Positions 46,081 to 55,799 of a stretch of DNA of 64,000 nt are shown piece by piece. The notes beneath the pieces were generated by a model. That model was not told the DNA's origin, made no database searches, and saw only the letters and a list, made by a program, of their open reading frames with translations. Every line of letters begins with the position of its first letter. Position 1 is the stretch's first letter. A program made the translations under genes and the position numbers. The DNA is from Paenibacillus_E violae (GTDB lineage Bacteria; Bacillota; Bacilli; Paenibacillales; NBRC-103111), in NCBI RefSeq assembly GCF_032461945.1, contig NZ_JAWCUD010000007.1, positions 1 to 64,000 of the forward strand, written 5' to 3'.

Positions 46081-47646
46081 TTACTTCTTTTTCATTTCCT
46101 GATACACTTTCTTCTGCTCATCCATAACCTCTTTACCGCCGGTCTTCATATACTCCGCAACCATATCGTCGTACAGTTTATCAAAATCCGCCGGCTTTGC
46201 CGTTACCGTCTTCACAAAGATCTCAATGGCTTTATCACCCAACGTTTGATTATATTTAATTTGCGCTTCGATCGGTCTGTCAAAACGCGCAGGCAGCTGC
46301 CCGTCTTGATCGCCAACTTTGATACTATTCATCGTGAAGTCCTTATATTTGGGATCAGCCGCGTTTGCTTTTAACGTTTTCTCCTGATCACCCATATCTT
46401 TGCCGTTGATGAGCATGCTGTAATCCAAATAATTGTACATCACCTTTTTCGCTTCATCCGAGTTCATAATAACCGGAATGCCGTCATCGCCCTTCTTGTA
46501 AGTAACCCCTTCCGTCCCGTTCTGCAAGTCGAAGATCACCTTGTAATCCGACATCCAGTTCAGAAACTTAATGGCTTCGACGGACCTTTTGCTAGCTTTC
46601 GGTATCATGAGATGAGCAGACAGCGGGTGGTAAATCTGCTTTACATGTTTGCCTTCGTAGTTCGTGAACGGATCTACAGGCAGCAGCGTGGCACTTGGCA
46701 CATTCTTCTGCAAGGTAGAGTAATAAGACTGGTAGACGGGTTCATTCGTATTGGTGATCGCAAATCCGATTAATCCGTTCACCAGATCCGCCTGAAACTT
46801 TTTACCATCTTTATCCAGGGCAAAATCAGGGCTAATCAAACCTTCGTTATACAGCTTGTTCAAAAACTTATACCCTTCTTTATTGCCCGGTTTCATCAAA
46901 TCCGGAAGCGAGTAATATTCTTCTTCCGTCATTTTTTTCCAAAAAGTTCGAACCAGAGGATCCAGGTTATTGTTATAGCGAATACCGTAAGGAATAACCT
47001 TGCCTCCCGTATTCCCCGGATCTTTCTCCTTAAATGCTTTCAACACAGCGTAGAATTCATCGGTCGTTGCAGGTGGCTTCATCCCCAGCTTGTCAAGCCA
47101 GTCCTTGCGGATGATAGGCGTCGAGCTGGCGATAATAATTCTTTTAGCCGGGATGGTATACTGCTTGCCATCAAAATTACCATAGCTCAGGAGCTTATCT
47201 CCGAGATACTTTTTCAAATTCGCACCGTGCTGGTTAAGCAAATCACTAAGCTCAGTCAGCCCTCCCTGCTTCACCCAGTTCTGAACAGCGGGATCACTAT
47301 AGGTAAAAATAATATCCGGCGCCTCATTAGCGGACATCAGCACGTTCAGTTTCGGCACTTCCTCTGTTCGCGGAACCGTTACAAACTGCAGCTTGATGTT
47401 ATTCGGGTCGCCGAACTTTTCCTGCATGTATTTGACAAAGTAACTTTCCGTAAGCGGCGGCGCGCCAGGCGGCGTATTGCCACGGTCGAAAAGCTCAACT
47501 TTCAGCGTTACCGGTTCTCCCTTAGCCCCGCTTTCCTTTGCACCATCTGAGCTGGAGCAAGCTGTCAACATTCCTGCCAATAAAATGGCCGCGAGTGAAC
47601 TGTTCATTGTCCGGATAAGCGATTTTCGATTGCGCAAATCATTCAT
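46081..47646 (-). CDS. Sugar-binding lipoprotein of a CUT1 ABC transporter
   Basis: About 521 residues with lipoprotein signal ending GMLTAC (Cys30). LipO/YtcQ-like, but the calcium-loop-like motif found in the related proteins here is degenerate (DPGNTGGKVIPYG). ATG at 47646 directly abuts AAAGGGAG; TTG at 47637 is better spaced and may be the true start. Last gene of cluster C, after the two permease genes. Confidence 0.88.
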   Translation of the reverse strand: MNDLRNRKSLIRTMNSSLAAILLAGMLTACSSSDGAKESGAKGEPVTLKVELFDRGNTPPGAPPLTESYFVKYMQEKFGDPNNIKLQFVTVPRTEEVPKLNVLMSANEAPDIIFTYSDPAVQNWVKQGGLTELSDLLNQHGANLKKYLGDKLLSYGNFDGKQYTIPAKRIIIASSTPIIRKDWLDKLGMKPPATTDEFYAVLKAFKEKDPGNTGGKVIPYGIRYNNNLDPLVRTFWKKMTEEEYYSLPDLMKPGNKEGYKFLNKLYNEGLISPDFALDKDGKKFQADLVNGLIGFAITNTNEPVYQSYYSTLQKNVPSATLLPVDPFTNYEGKHVKQIYHPLSAHLMIPKASKRSVEAIKFLNWMSDYKVIFDLQNGTEGVTYKKGDDGIPVIMNSDEAKKVMYNYLDYSMLINGKDMGDQEKTLKANAADPKYKDFTMNSIKVGDQDGQLPARFDRPIEAQIKYNQTLGDKAIEIFVKTVTAKPADFDKLYDDMVAEYMKTGGKEVMDEQKKVYQEMKKK

Positions 47647-47687
47647 CTCCCTTTTTCATGTAAAATGGGACTCATCGTTAGAATCTT

Positions 47688-48560
47688 TCAACCCTTCACT
47701 GCGCCAATCATAATCCCGGAAATAAAGTACCGTTGAAGCCAAGGATATACGAGCAAAATTGGAATTGTCGCAAACATAATGCTTGCCGCTTTCAGACTCT
47801 CGGGAATCGGGGCCAAAGCGTTCATCCCTTCCGTTGCCGTCGCATCGCTCATTTGATTACTGATGACCAATTGGTACAGCTTCAGCTGAATCGGGTATAA
47901 ATCTTGATTGGTAATATAAAAGAGTGCATCCATGAACCCGTTCCAACGCCCTACCGCATAGAACAAGCTTAAAGTCGCCAGAACAGGTAATGAAAGCGGT
48001 AACACAATTCGAAATAAAGTTCCGAAATGCGAGCTTCCGTCAATCCGTGCAGACTCTTCCAATTCTTCGGGAATAGAGCTAAAAAAGGATTTCAGGATGA
48101 TCAGATAAAAAGCGTTGATCATGCCGGGCAGTACTAACGCCCAGATGGTGTTCGTCAACTTTAACGATTTTACAAGCAAATATTCCGGAATTAATCCTCC
48201 GCTGAAAAACATCGTAAATACGATAACAATTAAGAAGAAGTCCCGGCCCTTCAGCTTTTTCTTCGTAAGCGGGTAGGCTGCGCAAATCGTCATGATCATG
48301 CACACTACCGTAAAAACAACCACAAGTAAAATTGTAAAAAATAACGAGCTGATCATCTTGGCATCCTTGAAAACCGATTCATAAGCCAATGTGTTCCATT
48401 CTACCGGGAATACCGTCACCTTATTCGATAAAATCGCCGCGTTGGAACTTAACGAGACGGCAATCAAGTGAAGGATAGGAACAAGGCAAATAAAGGACGC
48501 CACGGTTACAAGCAGGATGATGAAGCTATCGATAATCTTGTCGCTTGCACTAACTCTCAT
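47688..48560 (-). CDS. CUT1 sugar ABC transporter permease, YtcP-like
   Basis: 290 residues, six membrane segments, EAA loop EESARIDGSSHFGTLF and C-terminal GIMIGAVKG. ATG at 48560 follows GGAGGGCG. It lies 12 bases after its LplB-like partner and 41 bases before the binding-protein gene. Confidence 0.9.
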   Translation of the reverse strand: MRVSASDKIIDSFIILLVTVASFICLVPILHLIAVSLSSNAAILSNKVTVFPVEWNTLAYESVFKDAKMISSLFFTILLVVVFTVVCMIMTICAAYPLTKKKLKGRDFFLIVIVFTMFFSGGLIPEYLLVKSLKLTNTIWALVLPGMINAFYLIILKSFFSSIPEELEESARIDGSSHFGTLFRIVLPLSLPVLATLSLFYAVGRWNGFMDALFYITNQDLYPIQLKLYQLVISNQMSDATATEGMNALAPIPESLKAASIMFATIPILLVYPWLQRYFISGIMIGAVKG

Positions 48561-48572
48561 TTGACGCCCTCC

Positions 48573-49547
48573 TTACCAAATGCCTTGGTCGGTCACTTTT
48601 TTGGAAATATAGTTCGATGACAACAAGAAGACCAGCCCGACGACAGCCTGGAATAATCCAATGGCCGTAGCGATTGTAAACCGGGCGGATTGTACCCCGA
48701 CCTTATACACAAAGGTACTTATGACATCCGACACGTCAGTGACTAATGGATTCCCCAGAACAAAGGGACGTTCAAAACCGATGCTCGCCATATGCCCAAT
48801 GTTGATGATCAACAAGATCATAATCGTTGGTTTGATTCCGGGAAGCGTGATGTTCCAAATCTTACGCAGGCGCCCCGCTCCGTCCACCTCCGCGGCTTCA
48901 TATAACTCTTTATTAATGCCCGCTAAAGCCGCCAAATAAATGATGGTCCCCCAACCGGCATTTTGCCACACACCTGATCCCACATAGGTAATCACCCAAT
49001 AGATGGGTTCAGTCAGAAATGGAATCGCTTTCATTCCAGAGGATTTTAATAAAATGTTTACCAAACCAGTATTCGTGGATAGCAGCTGATAAACCATACC
49101 TCCGATAATGACCCATGAGATAAAATGTGGCAGATATAAGATGGTTTGTGCACCCTTCTTAAACCACTTGATGCGAATTTCGTTCAATAACACAGCCAAA
49201 ACGATAGGTGCCGGGAAGGATACTAACAGATCCAATAGATTGAGCAGCATCGTGTTTCGCAGCACCTTGTAGAAATCCTTCATAAGAAATATTTCACGAA
49301 AAGCATCCAGGCCTACCCAAGGACTCTTCCATACTCCCTGGAACATATTGAAATCTTTGAAAGCGATCGTTACCCCATACATCGGGATATACTTGAAGAT
49401 CAGGAAATACAGCATGGGCAAAAATAGCAACGCGTACAACTGCCAATCTTGACCTACGATAAACCTCTTGCTTTTTTTCAAGACTGACGAGCGAATAGTG
49501 TACTGAGCGACCAGCGTCTTATCCATTGCAGGTTCGTTACCAGGCAT
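48573..49547 (-). CDS. CUT1 sugar ABC transporter permease, LplB-like
   Basis: 324 residues starting MPGNEPAMDK, chosen because AAGGAGGG lies just upstream of ATG at 49547; the longer frame adds 22 residues without a site. Six membrane segments, EAA motif YEAAEVDGAGRLRKIW and the C-terminal region SARFTIATAIGLFQA ... DQGIW. First gene of the cluster C transporter unit, with a cre site about 150 bases upstream. Confidence 0.9.
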   Translation of the reverse strand: MPGNEPAMDKTLVAQYTIRSSVLKKSKRFIVGQDWQLYALLFLPMLYFLIFKYIPMYGVTIAFKDFNMFQGVWKSPWVGLDAFREIFLMKDFYKVLRNTMLLNLLDLLVSFPAPIVLAVLLNEIRIKWFKKGAQTILYLPHFISWVIIGGMVYQLLSTNTGLVNILLKSSGMKAIPFLTEPIYWVITYVGSGVWQNAGWGTIIYLAALAGINKELYEAAEVDGAGRLRKIWNITLPGIKPTIMILLIINIGHMASIGFERPFVLGNPLVTDVSDVISTFVYKVGVQSARFTIATAIGLFQAVVGLVFLLSSNYISKKVTDQGIW

Positions 49548-49698
49548 ATGATCCCTCCTTTTCGTCATTGTCTTCCCACAATAATCCAAGTTTGGACAAA
49601 GTTCAATTAACATGAATCGCCGCTTATCGAAATGTAAGAAAAATGCTTTTTCCTCTGACCTAACCTTTTCTCACACCTTAACATTTCCGAATAAATAA

Positions 49699-49713
49699 TT
49701 GAAAGCGCTTGCT
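49699..49713. promoter_or_regulatory. cre site (CcpA) upstream of the cluster C transporter
   Basis: TTGAAAGCGCTTGCT matches every defined position of the catabolite-response consensus WTGNAANCGNWNNCW. It lies in the 187-base gap between the AraC gene and the first permease gene. Confidence 0.75.
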
Positions 49714-49734
49714 ATTTTAACGTATCCAATCCAC

Positions 49735-51987
49735 TTATCCCTTGCTATTTACCTCCGTTTTTTTACGAAAGTCCCCCGGTGGAATGCCAAGCGCATTTTT
49801 GAAAGCCCGGTGAAAGGAAATGACGTGAACATAGCCAACCCGTTCTGCGATCGTTTGTACTGGTAAATCGGTCATAAGGAGCAATCTCTGAGCTTCCTCC
49901 AAACGAATCCGCACCAAATAATCAATAAATTTCTCCCCAAACTCCTCTTTAAACAGCTTGCTTAAATACCGGGGATTCATTTCAAAATGGTCGCTTATCC
50001 TGTTTAAGGATAGATCACAGTCGTAATAATTCGTTTCGATATACACTTTGACTTGGCAGATGAGTTCATGATTGTTCCTGGCATAACGGGCGGCTCGAAC
50101 TCGGGGCTCAAGCTCAGAAAGCAGCATAACCAACCGTTCATGCCATTCTTCCAGCTTTTCGGAGTGCTCCACTAAGGCTTCAAGCACCGGTTTATATTCC
50201 GTGGTCCACAGTTCCTGTGCCTCTCCCGTCATTTCCATGAGCTCTTTATTCAGATGATAAATCAAATAATTGGAAATATGGTTGATATCCCCTTGGGAGA
50301 ACCGTCCCTTCTTTAGAGCATGAAAAAGCGAAATCATATGCGTCTGCCATTGCCCGTCGTCCGTCCGGAACGACTTCACGATGGTGCGAACCGATTGCAG
50401 ATGCGGGAAAATTCGGCCTTCCGTTTTTGCATGTACATCCCTGCTTCCAATCAGTGAGCCTAAGCCAAAAACCGGCTTGTATGACAAATGTTTTTTGGCT
50501 TCTGCATAACTTTGGGGGATGTTTCCAAGTGTCTGGGTTTCCGGCCCGATGCCAACTGACACCGTAAATTCAAGATTGGCCAGAATCCAATCCTGCAGTT
50601 TCTTCATGAAATCATATATCTTATTGCCGTCCTGTTCCTGGCTATCACTCAAGTAGAACATGACAGCCATTTGCTGTGGTTCCACCCATTCATTCCAAAC
50701 AAATATCCCTTCGTTCTGGGCTACTTCCTGAAGGACATTGCTAACGACAAATTTAAGCAAGTACTGGTCACGCGAGCTATAGTCACTAATAAAATGAGCA
50801 TATCGGTCGATTTCCATCACCGCCACCGCCAACCTGTCGAACTGGGAGGGGAGTTGTAATCTAGTGGTCTCTTGCCTCCACTCCGTTTCGTTCATCAGCC
50901 TATGTCCTTCCAACCAATCGACCAGCACCTGCCTTCTACGAATCAATAGATCATCTTTATGCAGTTTCTCGTACTGGCTCGTCCTTTCCAACAAGTTATC
51001 GATGGCTAATTCGATAAATTTCAGCTCATTGACCCCCGCCAGCTCGCTGCTTTTTCGTTTCGAGTAATCATTGATCCTGACCGCAATAGACTGAATGGGC
51101 TTGTAATGCCGGTGGGTAATAAACGTAAACCAAAACACACCAATAATAATAGTCGCTATGCCCACTATGATCCAAAGATCATTAAATTGGGACATCAACG
51201 ATAATTTCTGATCCCTTTGTCCGCTTGGCATATACAGCCACCCTGTATATTCGGAAAGAATCCGTTCCCTTTTTAACTCTTGTACGGAAGTACTTTGGTT
51301 CTGCAGCATCATGTTTCGATCAAAAGGCTCCAGGTTAGAAGTGAGTAACCGAATGAAACCAGCATCGTATCGCGTTAAATCTTTGATAAACCCAACTAGT
51401 GCCCTAACGCGGATGTTTACCACGACAGCTCCTTGTTTGATACCATCTAATGGGAAAAATTTGACTAATGACACCACTTGTTCTTCACTTGAATCATGAA
51501 TGAATTCGCGATAACTTCTCGGACTTGTCCACCCGGCCGGCGCCGTCTTCGCATGATAGGCAGCAAGAAGGAAGTCACGATCCCCAAACTGATCCAAGTC
51601 AGATAACCCATTTCTGGATAAAATTTTTCCGGATTGTTCGTTGTACATATAAATGGAACTGGAAAAAGGCAGCAGGGAAGAGAAATCATCCAGCTTATGT
51701 GAAATGACAAAGTAATCAAAAAGCGTTTTATCACCGGTCGTATACGTATAGAAATCCTTTAACTTCTCATCTGTAAAAATTTCTTTGATCGTCATTTGTT
51801 CAGAAGCCTTCAGATTCGCGTCGACGGCCTGCATCACCTTTCTCGCAATGGAGTCATCCGTCATCGCGATTTGTTTCTGTGCGGAGTTGTTTAATATCGA
51901 GAAAAAAGAAAAGATTAAGACGGAAATGACAACGAAAAATAGAGGAGCGTAAGACAGCAGCATACGATGATACCAGCTCATTTTCAT
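49735..51987 (-). CDS. Membrane-bound AraC-family regulator (YesN/YtdP-like)
   Basis: 750 residues. Membrane segments at about 9-31 and 270-292 flank a dCache-like sensor; the AraC HTH pair is at about 650-745 (LNRISDHFEMNPRYLSKLFK and VQTIAERVGYVHVISFHRAF). ATG at 51987 (MKMSWYHR) is chosen because GCAGGAGG lies upstream and the N-terminus then matches the related regulators; the longer frame adds 28 residues. It precedes the cluster C transporter genes and likely regulates them. Confidence 0.88.
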   Translation of the reverse strand: MKMSWYHRMLLSYAPLFFVVISVLIFSFFSILNNSAQKQIAMTDDSIARKVMQAVDANLKASEQMTIKEIFTDEKLKDFYTYTTGDKTLFDYFVISHKLDDFSSLLPFSSSIYMYNEQSGKILSRNGLSDLDQFGDRDFLLAAYHAKTAPAGWTSPRSYREFIHDSSEEQVVSLVKFFPLDGIKQGAVVVNIRVRALVGFIKDLTRYDAGFIRLLTSNLEPFDRNMMLQNQSTSVQELKRERILSEYTGWLYMPSGQRDQKLSLMSQFNDLWIIVGIATIIIGVFWFTFITHRHYKPIQSIAVRINDYSKRKSSELAGVNELKFIELAIDNLLERTSQYEKLHKDDLLIRRRQVLVDWLEGHRLMNETEWRQETTRLQLPSQFDRLAVAVMEIDRYAHFISDYSSRDQYLLKFVVSNVLQEVAQNEGIFVWNEWVEPQQMAVMFYLSDSQEQDGNKIYDFMKKLQDWILANLEFTVSVGIGPETQTLGNIPQSYAEAKKHLSYKPVFGLGSLIGSRDVHAKTEGRIFPHLQSVRTIVKSFRTDDGQWQTHMISLFHALKKGRFSQGDINHISNYLIYHLNKELMEMTGEAQELWTTEYKPVLEALVEHSEKLEEWHERLVMLLSELEPRVRAARYARNNHELICQVKVYIETNYYDCDLSLNRISDHFEMNPRYLSKLFKEEFGEKFIDYLVRIRLEEAQRLLLMTDLPVQTIAERVGYVHVISFHRAFKNALGIPPGDFRKKTEVNSKG

Positions 51988-52133
51988 CAAAATCAGTCCT
52001 CCTGCACCTATAACTTGATTGACAACAAGCAGAATACGATACTTTTCCGCCAATTTCCATTTATTTAGCATAGTCGATTAGATAGAAAATTGTTGTCGAA
52101 TCCTGTTTGGAACACGATGAGGAGACGCAAAAA

Positions 52134-52157
52134 AACACCGGAAGTTGATCCGATGTT
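52134..52157 (-). terminator. Terminator after the second PhyH gene
   Basis: On the minus strand AACATCGGA pairs with TCCGGTGTT (one G-U) around a six-base loop, followed by seven T. Confidence 0.85.
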
Positions 52158-52167
52158 TGTGAGTCAA

Positions 52168-52998
52168 TTAACATTCTGCTGAAGTCATTTCATTTGTAAA
52201 AATCCGTTTGTATTCCCCTGCTGACATCTTCTCTGCCGATTTAGGGGCATAGTGAAACTGCAGCGACCGACGGCGTTTGGATGAATGATTATTCGGCGTG
52301 CCGTGATACAACAGGCCATGAAAGAACAGAATTCCGCCCGGCTTGAGTGGAACTGCCACGTCCTTCTCTACCGGCACGTTCGCATCGCAGATTTGCCAAT
52401 CTCGAACCGCGTAATGCGGCGTGGCTCCATCCATATGGGAGCGTGGGATGACGTGCATGCAGCCGTTGTCGAGTCCCGCCTCATCGAGTGCGATCCAAAC
52501 GCCAACCACCGGCTTTTTCCATGTTAAGTTGTTGTAGGCCATATCTTGGTGCCATGGCTTTTCCGCTCCCCCGAAGGGTGGCTTGAGCAAGGCCTGGTCC
52601 TGCACAAGATTAGCTTCTTCGCCCAGCAGGCGTTCCACCACGGATAGAATAGCCGGATGATAGGCGATCGATCGCAGCGATTCATCAAACTCCACAAAGT
52701 TGAAAAGTTTTCTCACCGCATACTCTCGTTCTTCATCGGTTTTTAGTTCACTCTGCGGTTTGGTGAATTGCAGCTTAACCTTCGTATCACGGTTATGAAT
52801 ATGATCCATAACAGCAGCAATCGACTGCCCGACTTCTTGGTCCGTTAATATTTGCTCTATGGCAATGAATCCAGCTTTTTTATACTGTTTGACTTGCTCG
52901 TCCGTAAAATCATGAATCGAAGCTAATGGCTGATGCACATTGTCAAATCGGTACATGCGTTGGTTAATGTCTTCTGAATTTTGTACATTTGTACTCAC
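52168..52998 (-). CDS. Phytanoyl-CoA dioxygenase (PhyH) family protein
   Basis: 276 residues. Fe(II)/2-oxoglutarate fold with PWHQDMAYNN (HxD) near 140-150, IPRSHMDG, and the distal HGLLYHGTPNNHSSKRRR near 225-242 carrying the second His and the 2-oxoglutarate Arg. GTG at 52998 is chosen because GAGGAGGG precedes it; the annotatable longer frame extends into the promoter region. Divergent from an AraC gene (193-base gap), which probably controls it. It has its own terminator. Substrate unknown. Confidence 0.87.
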   Translation of the reverse strand: MSTNVQNSEDINQRMYRFDNVHQPLASIHDFTDEQVKQYKKAGFIAIEQILTDQEVGQSIAAVMDHIHNRDTKVKLQFTKPQSELKTDEEREYAVRKLFNFVEFDESLRSIAYHPAILSVVERLLGEEANLVQDQALLKPPFGGAEKPWHQDMAYNNLTWKKPVVGVWIALDEAGLDNGCMHVIPRSHMDGATPHYAVRDWQICDANVPVEKDVAVPLKPGGILFFHGLLYHGTPNNHSSKRRRSLQFHYAPKSAEKMSAGEYKRIFTNEMTSAEC

Positions 52999-53083
52999 GG
53001 AATCCCTCCTCAAGAGTGATAAATCTACATCCATTACCCTAACAATAACGTTTTTCTTCCTACATGAAAATGGACCGAGGAGC

Positions 53084-53096
53084 GACTTTTTTGTAC
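53084..53096. promoter_or_regulatory. Single copy of the cluster B AraC-type motif
   Basis: GACTTTTTTGTAC is identical to the copy at 36330-36342. It lies between the divergent PhyH and AraC genes. A single T-rich match could be chance. Confidence 0.3.
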
Positions 53097-53190
53097 AAAT
53101 CTGCATGTATCAGACATTCATAAATTCGTTGCTAACAGCCTGCACTTATGATTAAATGGAAACCAAACGTCACTTGAAGGAGAGTTTGCG

Positions 53191-54030
53191 ATGATCACTT
53201 TCATTTACAATGGCTCCGTGGGAAAATCTCGTTGTGAGCCAGGTTGGGAATGGTCTCGTTTAACCCCCATGCCCGATTACGACCTATGGTATGCCATAGA
53301 AGGAAGAGGGCAAATGACAATCAACGGAGTCAACTACCCGATCGCTAAAGGCTCCTGCTTCTTAATCCGGCCCGGCGATCAAGTGAAGGCCACTCAGGAA
53401 CTCGAACATCGGCTAACCGTCATTTTCATCCATTTTATCATCCAACCGGGTCTGGAAGTTGAGCTTCCCGAAAGACATGTACGATTAGAGGACACGATTG
53501 TACCGGAAACATGCCTGCAGCGCATTGTTGAACTGCAGCTTCGGGAAGAAGAGCAGCAGCAAGAAGAATTTGACCTGCTCGTGCGTCTTGTTCTGCTGCA
53601 TATGCTGCGCCAACAAAAAAGCAGTGCCCCGTCGCCGGTCTCCCATATGCATAAACAACTCATCCACAAAGTGATGGATGAGCTCCGCGATCAAATTGGC
53701 GAGAAGGCCATCACCGTAGCGAGCCTCGCTCAAAACGTCACTGTTTCTCCGCGCTATTTGAGTCAACTGTTCATGAAATACACCGGTTTTTCCTTGAGGG
53801 AGTACATTACGCGAGTCCGCATGGAACGGGCACGATTTCTCCTGTCCGAGACCTCGATGAATATTACGGAGGTTTCAAGCGCGCTTGGTTTCACCGACGT
53901 CTACCATTTCAGCAAAATGTTCAAGTCTCACAATGGCGCGCCTCCGTCCAGTTTTCGCTACAAGGGACGGCCTGCGAAAAGTAATTATGGGGATTCTAGG
54001 ATTAGGCAGGATATTGATGTTGATGAATGA
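53191..54030 (+). CDS. AraC-family regulator with N-terminal cupin
   Basis: 279 residues. Cupin-like ligand domain at about 15-90 (YDLWYAIEGRGQMTINGV), then AraC HTH pair at about 165-262 (VASLAQNVTVSPRYLSQLF and ITEVSSALGFTDVYHFSKMF). ATG at 53191 follows AAGGAGAG. Divergent from the PhyH gene, the usual position for a regulator of its neighbour. No clear plus-strand terminator before the repeat region. Confidence 0.9.
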   Translation: MITFIYNGSVGKSRCEPGWEWSRLTPMPDYDLWYAIEGRGQMTINGVNYPIAKGSCFLIRPGDQVKATQELEHRLTVIFIHFIIQPGLEVELPERHVRLEDTIVPETCLQRIVELQLREEEQQQEEFDLLVRLVLLHMLRQQKSSAPSPVSHMHKQLIHKVMDELRDQIGEKAITVASLAQNVTVSPRYLSQLFMKYTGFSLREYITRVRMERARFLLSETSMNITEVSSALGFTDVYHFSKMFKSHNGAPPSSFRYKGRPAKSNYGDSRIRQDIDVDE

Positions 54031-54181
54031 CTGTGTTCCATGCTCTCGTCCGTCACTGTTCCTGCTAGCAGCAGAATCGGCGTATTTGACAAGTAGTCAG
54101 TCTCATTCACGGTAAGAAAACATCGAAGCCTCCTACTGCGGAGACTTAATTAGTAGGAACCCACCTAGCTGCTCACTCCAA

Positions 54182-54359
54182 GGGAACTAGAGTCCTCTAT
54201 TTGAAGAAAAAAGAGCAATTTACTTTCGGAGTGGAACTACAGGCCCTTATTTGTTCTCCATGGCGCCTTTTTCAGGTCAAATGGTCAAAATAGCAGACCG
54301 TAGTTCCCCTTCCACGTGGAAAATGTGTTTTTTCTAGGCGATAGCGGACTGTAGTTCCC
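54182..54359. repeat. Four-copy intergenic repeat, two per orientation
   Basis: An 18-base core related to GGAACTACAGTCCGCTAT occurs at about 54184 and 54233 on the plus strand and at about 54306-54289 and 54357-54340 on the minus strand. The facing arrangement allows long imperfect hairpins. The 450-base gap has no coding frame with a ribosome binding site. Similar GGAACTACAG elements recur between genes in Paenibacillus-type genomes (general recollection, not checked). Confidence 0.55.
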
Positions 54360-54373
54360 TTCCAGCTGATAAA

Positions 54374-54419
54374 ACAAAAAAAAGCCCTCCCAGTAGAAAC
54401 ATCTACTTGAGTGAGAGCT
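54374..54419 (-). terminator. Terminator of cluster D
   Basis: On the minus strand AGCTCTCACTCAAGTAGA pairs, with a small bulge, with TCTACTGGGAGGGCT, followed by eight T. It lies about 60 bases after the HisD-like stop. Confidence 0.8.
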
Positions 54420-54481
54420 CCTCACAATAATCGACGTAAACAATAATAAGACTCGACGCTTGCGTGTTCCTCAGGAGGGTT

Positions 54482-55756
54482 TCATCCGTAACGGCGCACA
54501 CGCAGATCAGCCTGTTCCTTATGGCCCATGAAATTCTCAATGTCACACAGCCTGGAGACATATTCGCCAACCAATTTGCTGGCGTCCTTCGTACAGCGTT
54601 GATACGTGCATGTTTTCAAAAATTTGCCCACCCAAAGCCCGCCCGTATATCTTGCAGCCCCTTTGGTCGGTAACGTATGATTCGTGCCAATGGCTTTATC
54701 CCCATAAGCCACGTTCGTTTCTGGACCTAGAAATAAAGCTCCGAAGTTTGTCATGTTCGCCAAGAAGTAGTCCGGCTGTTCCGTCAATACTTCTACATGC
54801 TCGTAAGCGAGCTTATCGGCTTCGATGAGCGCTTCTTCAATGCTGTCAACGACCAGCACGGTACCGTAATCCCGCCATGCGACACCTGCGATGTCTGCGG
54901 TAGGGAGTACTTGGAGCTGCCTTTCGATCTCAAGCAGTGTCTCCCTGGCTAGTGATTCGGAAGTCGTGATCAAGGCAGCCGGCGACGTAGGACCATGTTC
55001 CGCCTGACCAAGCAAATCCACGGCGACCATTTCCGCATCCGCCGTATGGTCGGCGATGACAAGAACTTCCGTCGGACCGGCAATCAGGTCGATGCCGACT
55101 TTCCCGAACAACTGACGTTTGGCTTCAGCCACGTAGGCATTCCCAGGCCCTACAAGCATATCGACGGGACGAATCGTTTCTGTCCCAAGGGCCATTGCTG
55201 CCATTGCCTGAATCCCGCCAAGGACATAGATTTCGTCGGCTCCGGCGAACGCCATCGCGCAAATCGTTGCTGCCGGTATTTCCCCTTTAATCGGCGGCGT
55301 GCAGGCAATGACCCGTTTGACTCCGGCAACTTTAGCCGTGAGGATACTCATATGTGCAGAAGCAACCATTGGATAACGTCCGCCAGGAACATAACAACCC
55401 ACGCTGGCAACAGGAATATGTTTATGACCAAGAATAACGCCGGGCAACGTTTCGACTTCCAGGTCCTGCATCGTTGCTAATTGTTTTTCGGCAAAATTGC
55501 GAATTTGCTGCTGCGCGAATCGAATATCCGCTTGCACTTGCTCCGGTACGCGGGCGATGATGTCCCCAATTTGCTCCTCACTCAATCGGAAATGCTCAGG
55601 CGACCAATGATCGAATTTTTCCGATATGGTTCGAACCGCTTCGTCTTGACGGGCCGCAATGTCTTGAATAACTTCTTTCACGGTACGGTAGACAGCCTCT
55701 TCACTAGCGATATAAGATGTCTGGCCGACATCCCCTTTTTTTAAATAGATACCCAC
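54482..55756 (-). CDS. Histidinol-dehydrogenase-like NAD-dependent alcohol dehydrogenase
   Basis: 424 residues, HisD family. The zinc ligands and catalytic residues of HisD are kept: GQAEHGP (Gln, His), YEHVEV (Glu-His pair), the Asp of YGDKAIG and the C-terminal MGHKEQ. It is not in a histidine operon. The start MGIYLKKGD and end ADLRVRRYG resemble paralogues such as sulfopropanediol dehydrogenase HpsN, which oxidise a primary alcohol to an acid in two steps. GTG at 55756 is chosen because GGAGGAG lies seven bases upstream; ATG at 55771 overlaps that site. Last gene of cluster D. Confidence 0.85.
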   Translation of the reverse strand: MGIYLKKGDVGQTSYIASEEAVYRTVKEVIQDIAARQDEAVRTISEKFDHWSPEHFRLSEEQIGDIIARVPEQVQADIRFAQQQIRNFAEKQLATMQDLEVETLPGVILGHKHIPVASVGCYVPGGRYPMVASAHMSILTAKVAGVKRVIACTPPIKGEIPAATICAMAFAGADEIYVLGGIQAMAAMALGTETIRPVDMLVGPGNAYVAEAKRQLFGKVGIDLIAGPTEVLVIADHTADAEMVAVDLLGQAEHGPTSPAALITTSESLARETLLEIERQLQVLPTADIAGVAWRDYGTVLVVDSIEEALIEADKLAYEHVEVLTEQPDYFLANMTNFGALFLGPETNVAYGDKAIGTNHTLPTKGAARYTGGLWVGKFLKTCTYQRCTKDASKLVGEYVSRLCDIENFMGHKEQADLRVRRYG

Positions 55757-55799
55757 GCCGCTCTCCTCCATGTTTCGAATTCAATTGAATGTCATGCGG

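Noticed and set aside
54482..55756. Histidine biosynthesis gene hisD
   Set aside because: No other his genes nearby and the end regions resemble HisD paralogues; annotated as HisD-like instead.
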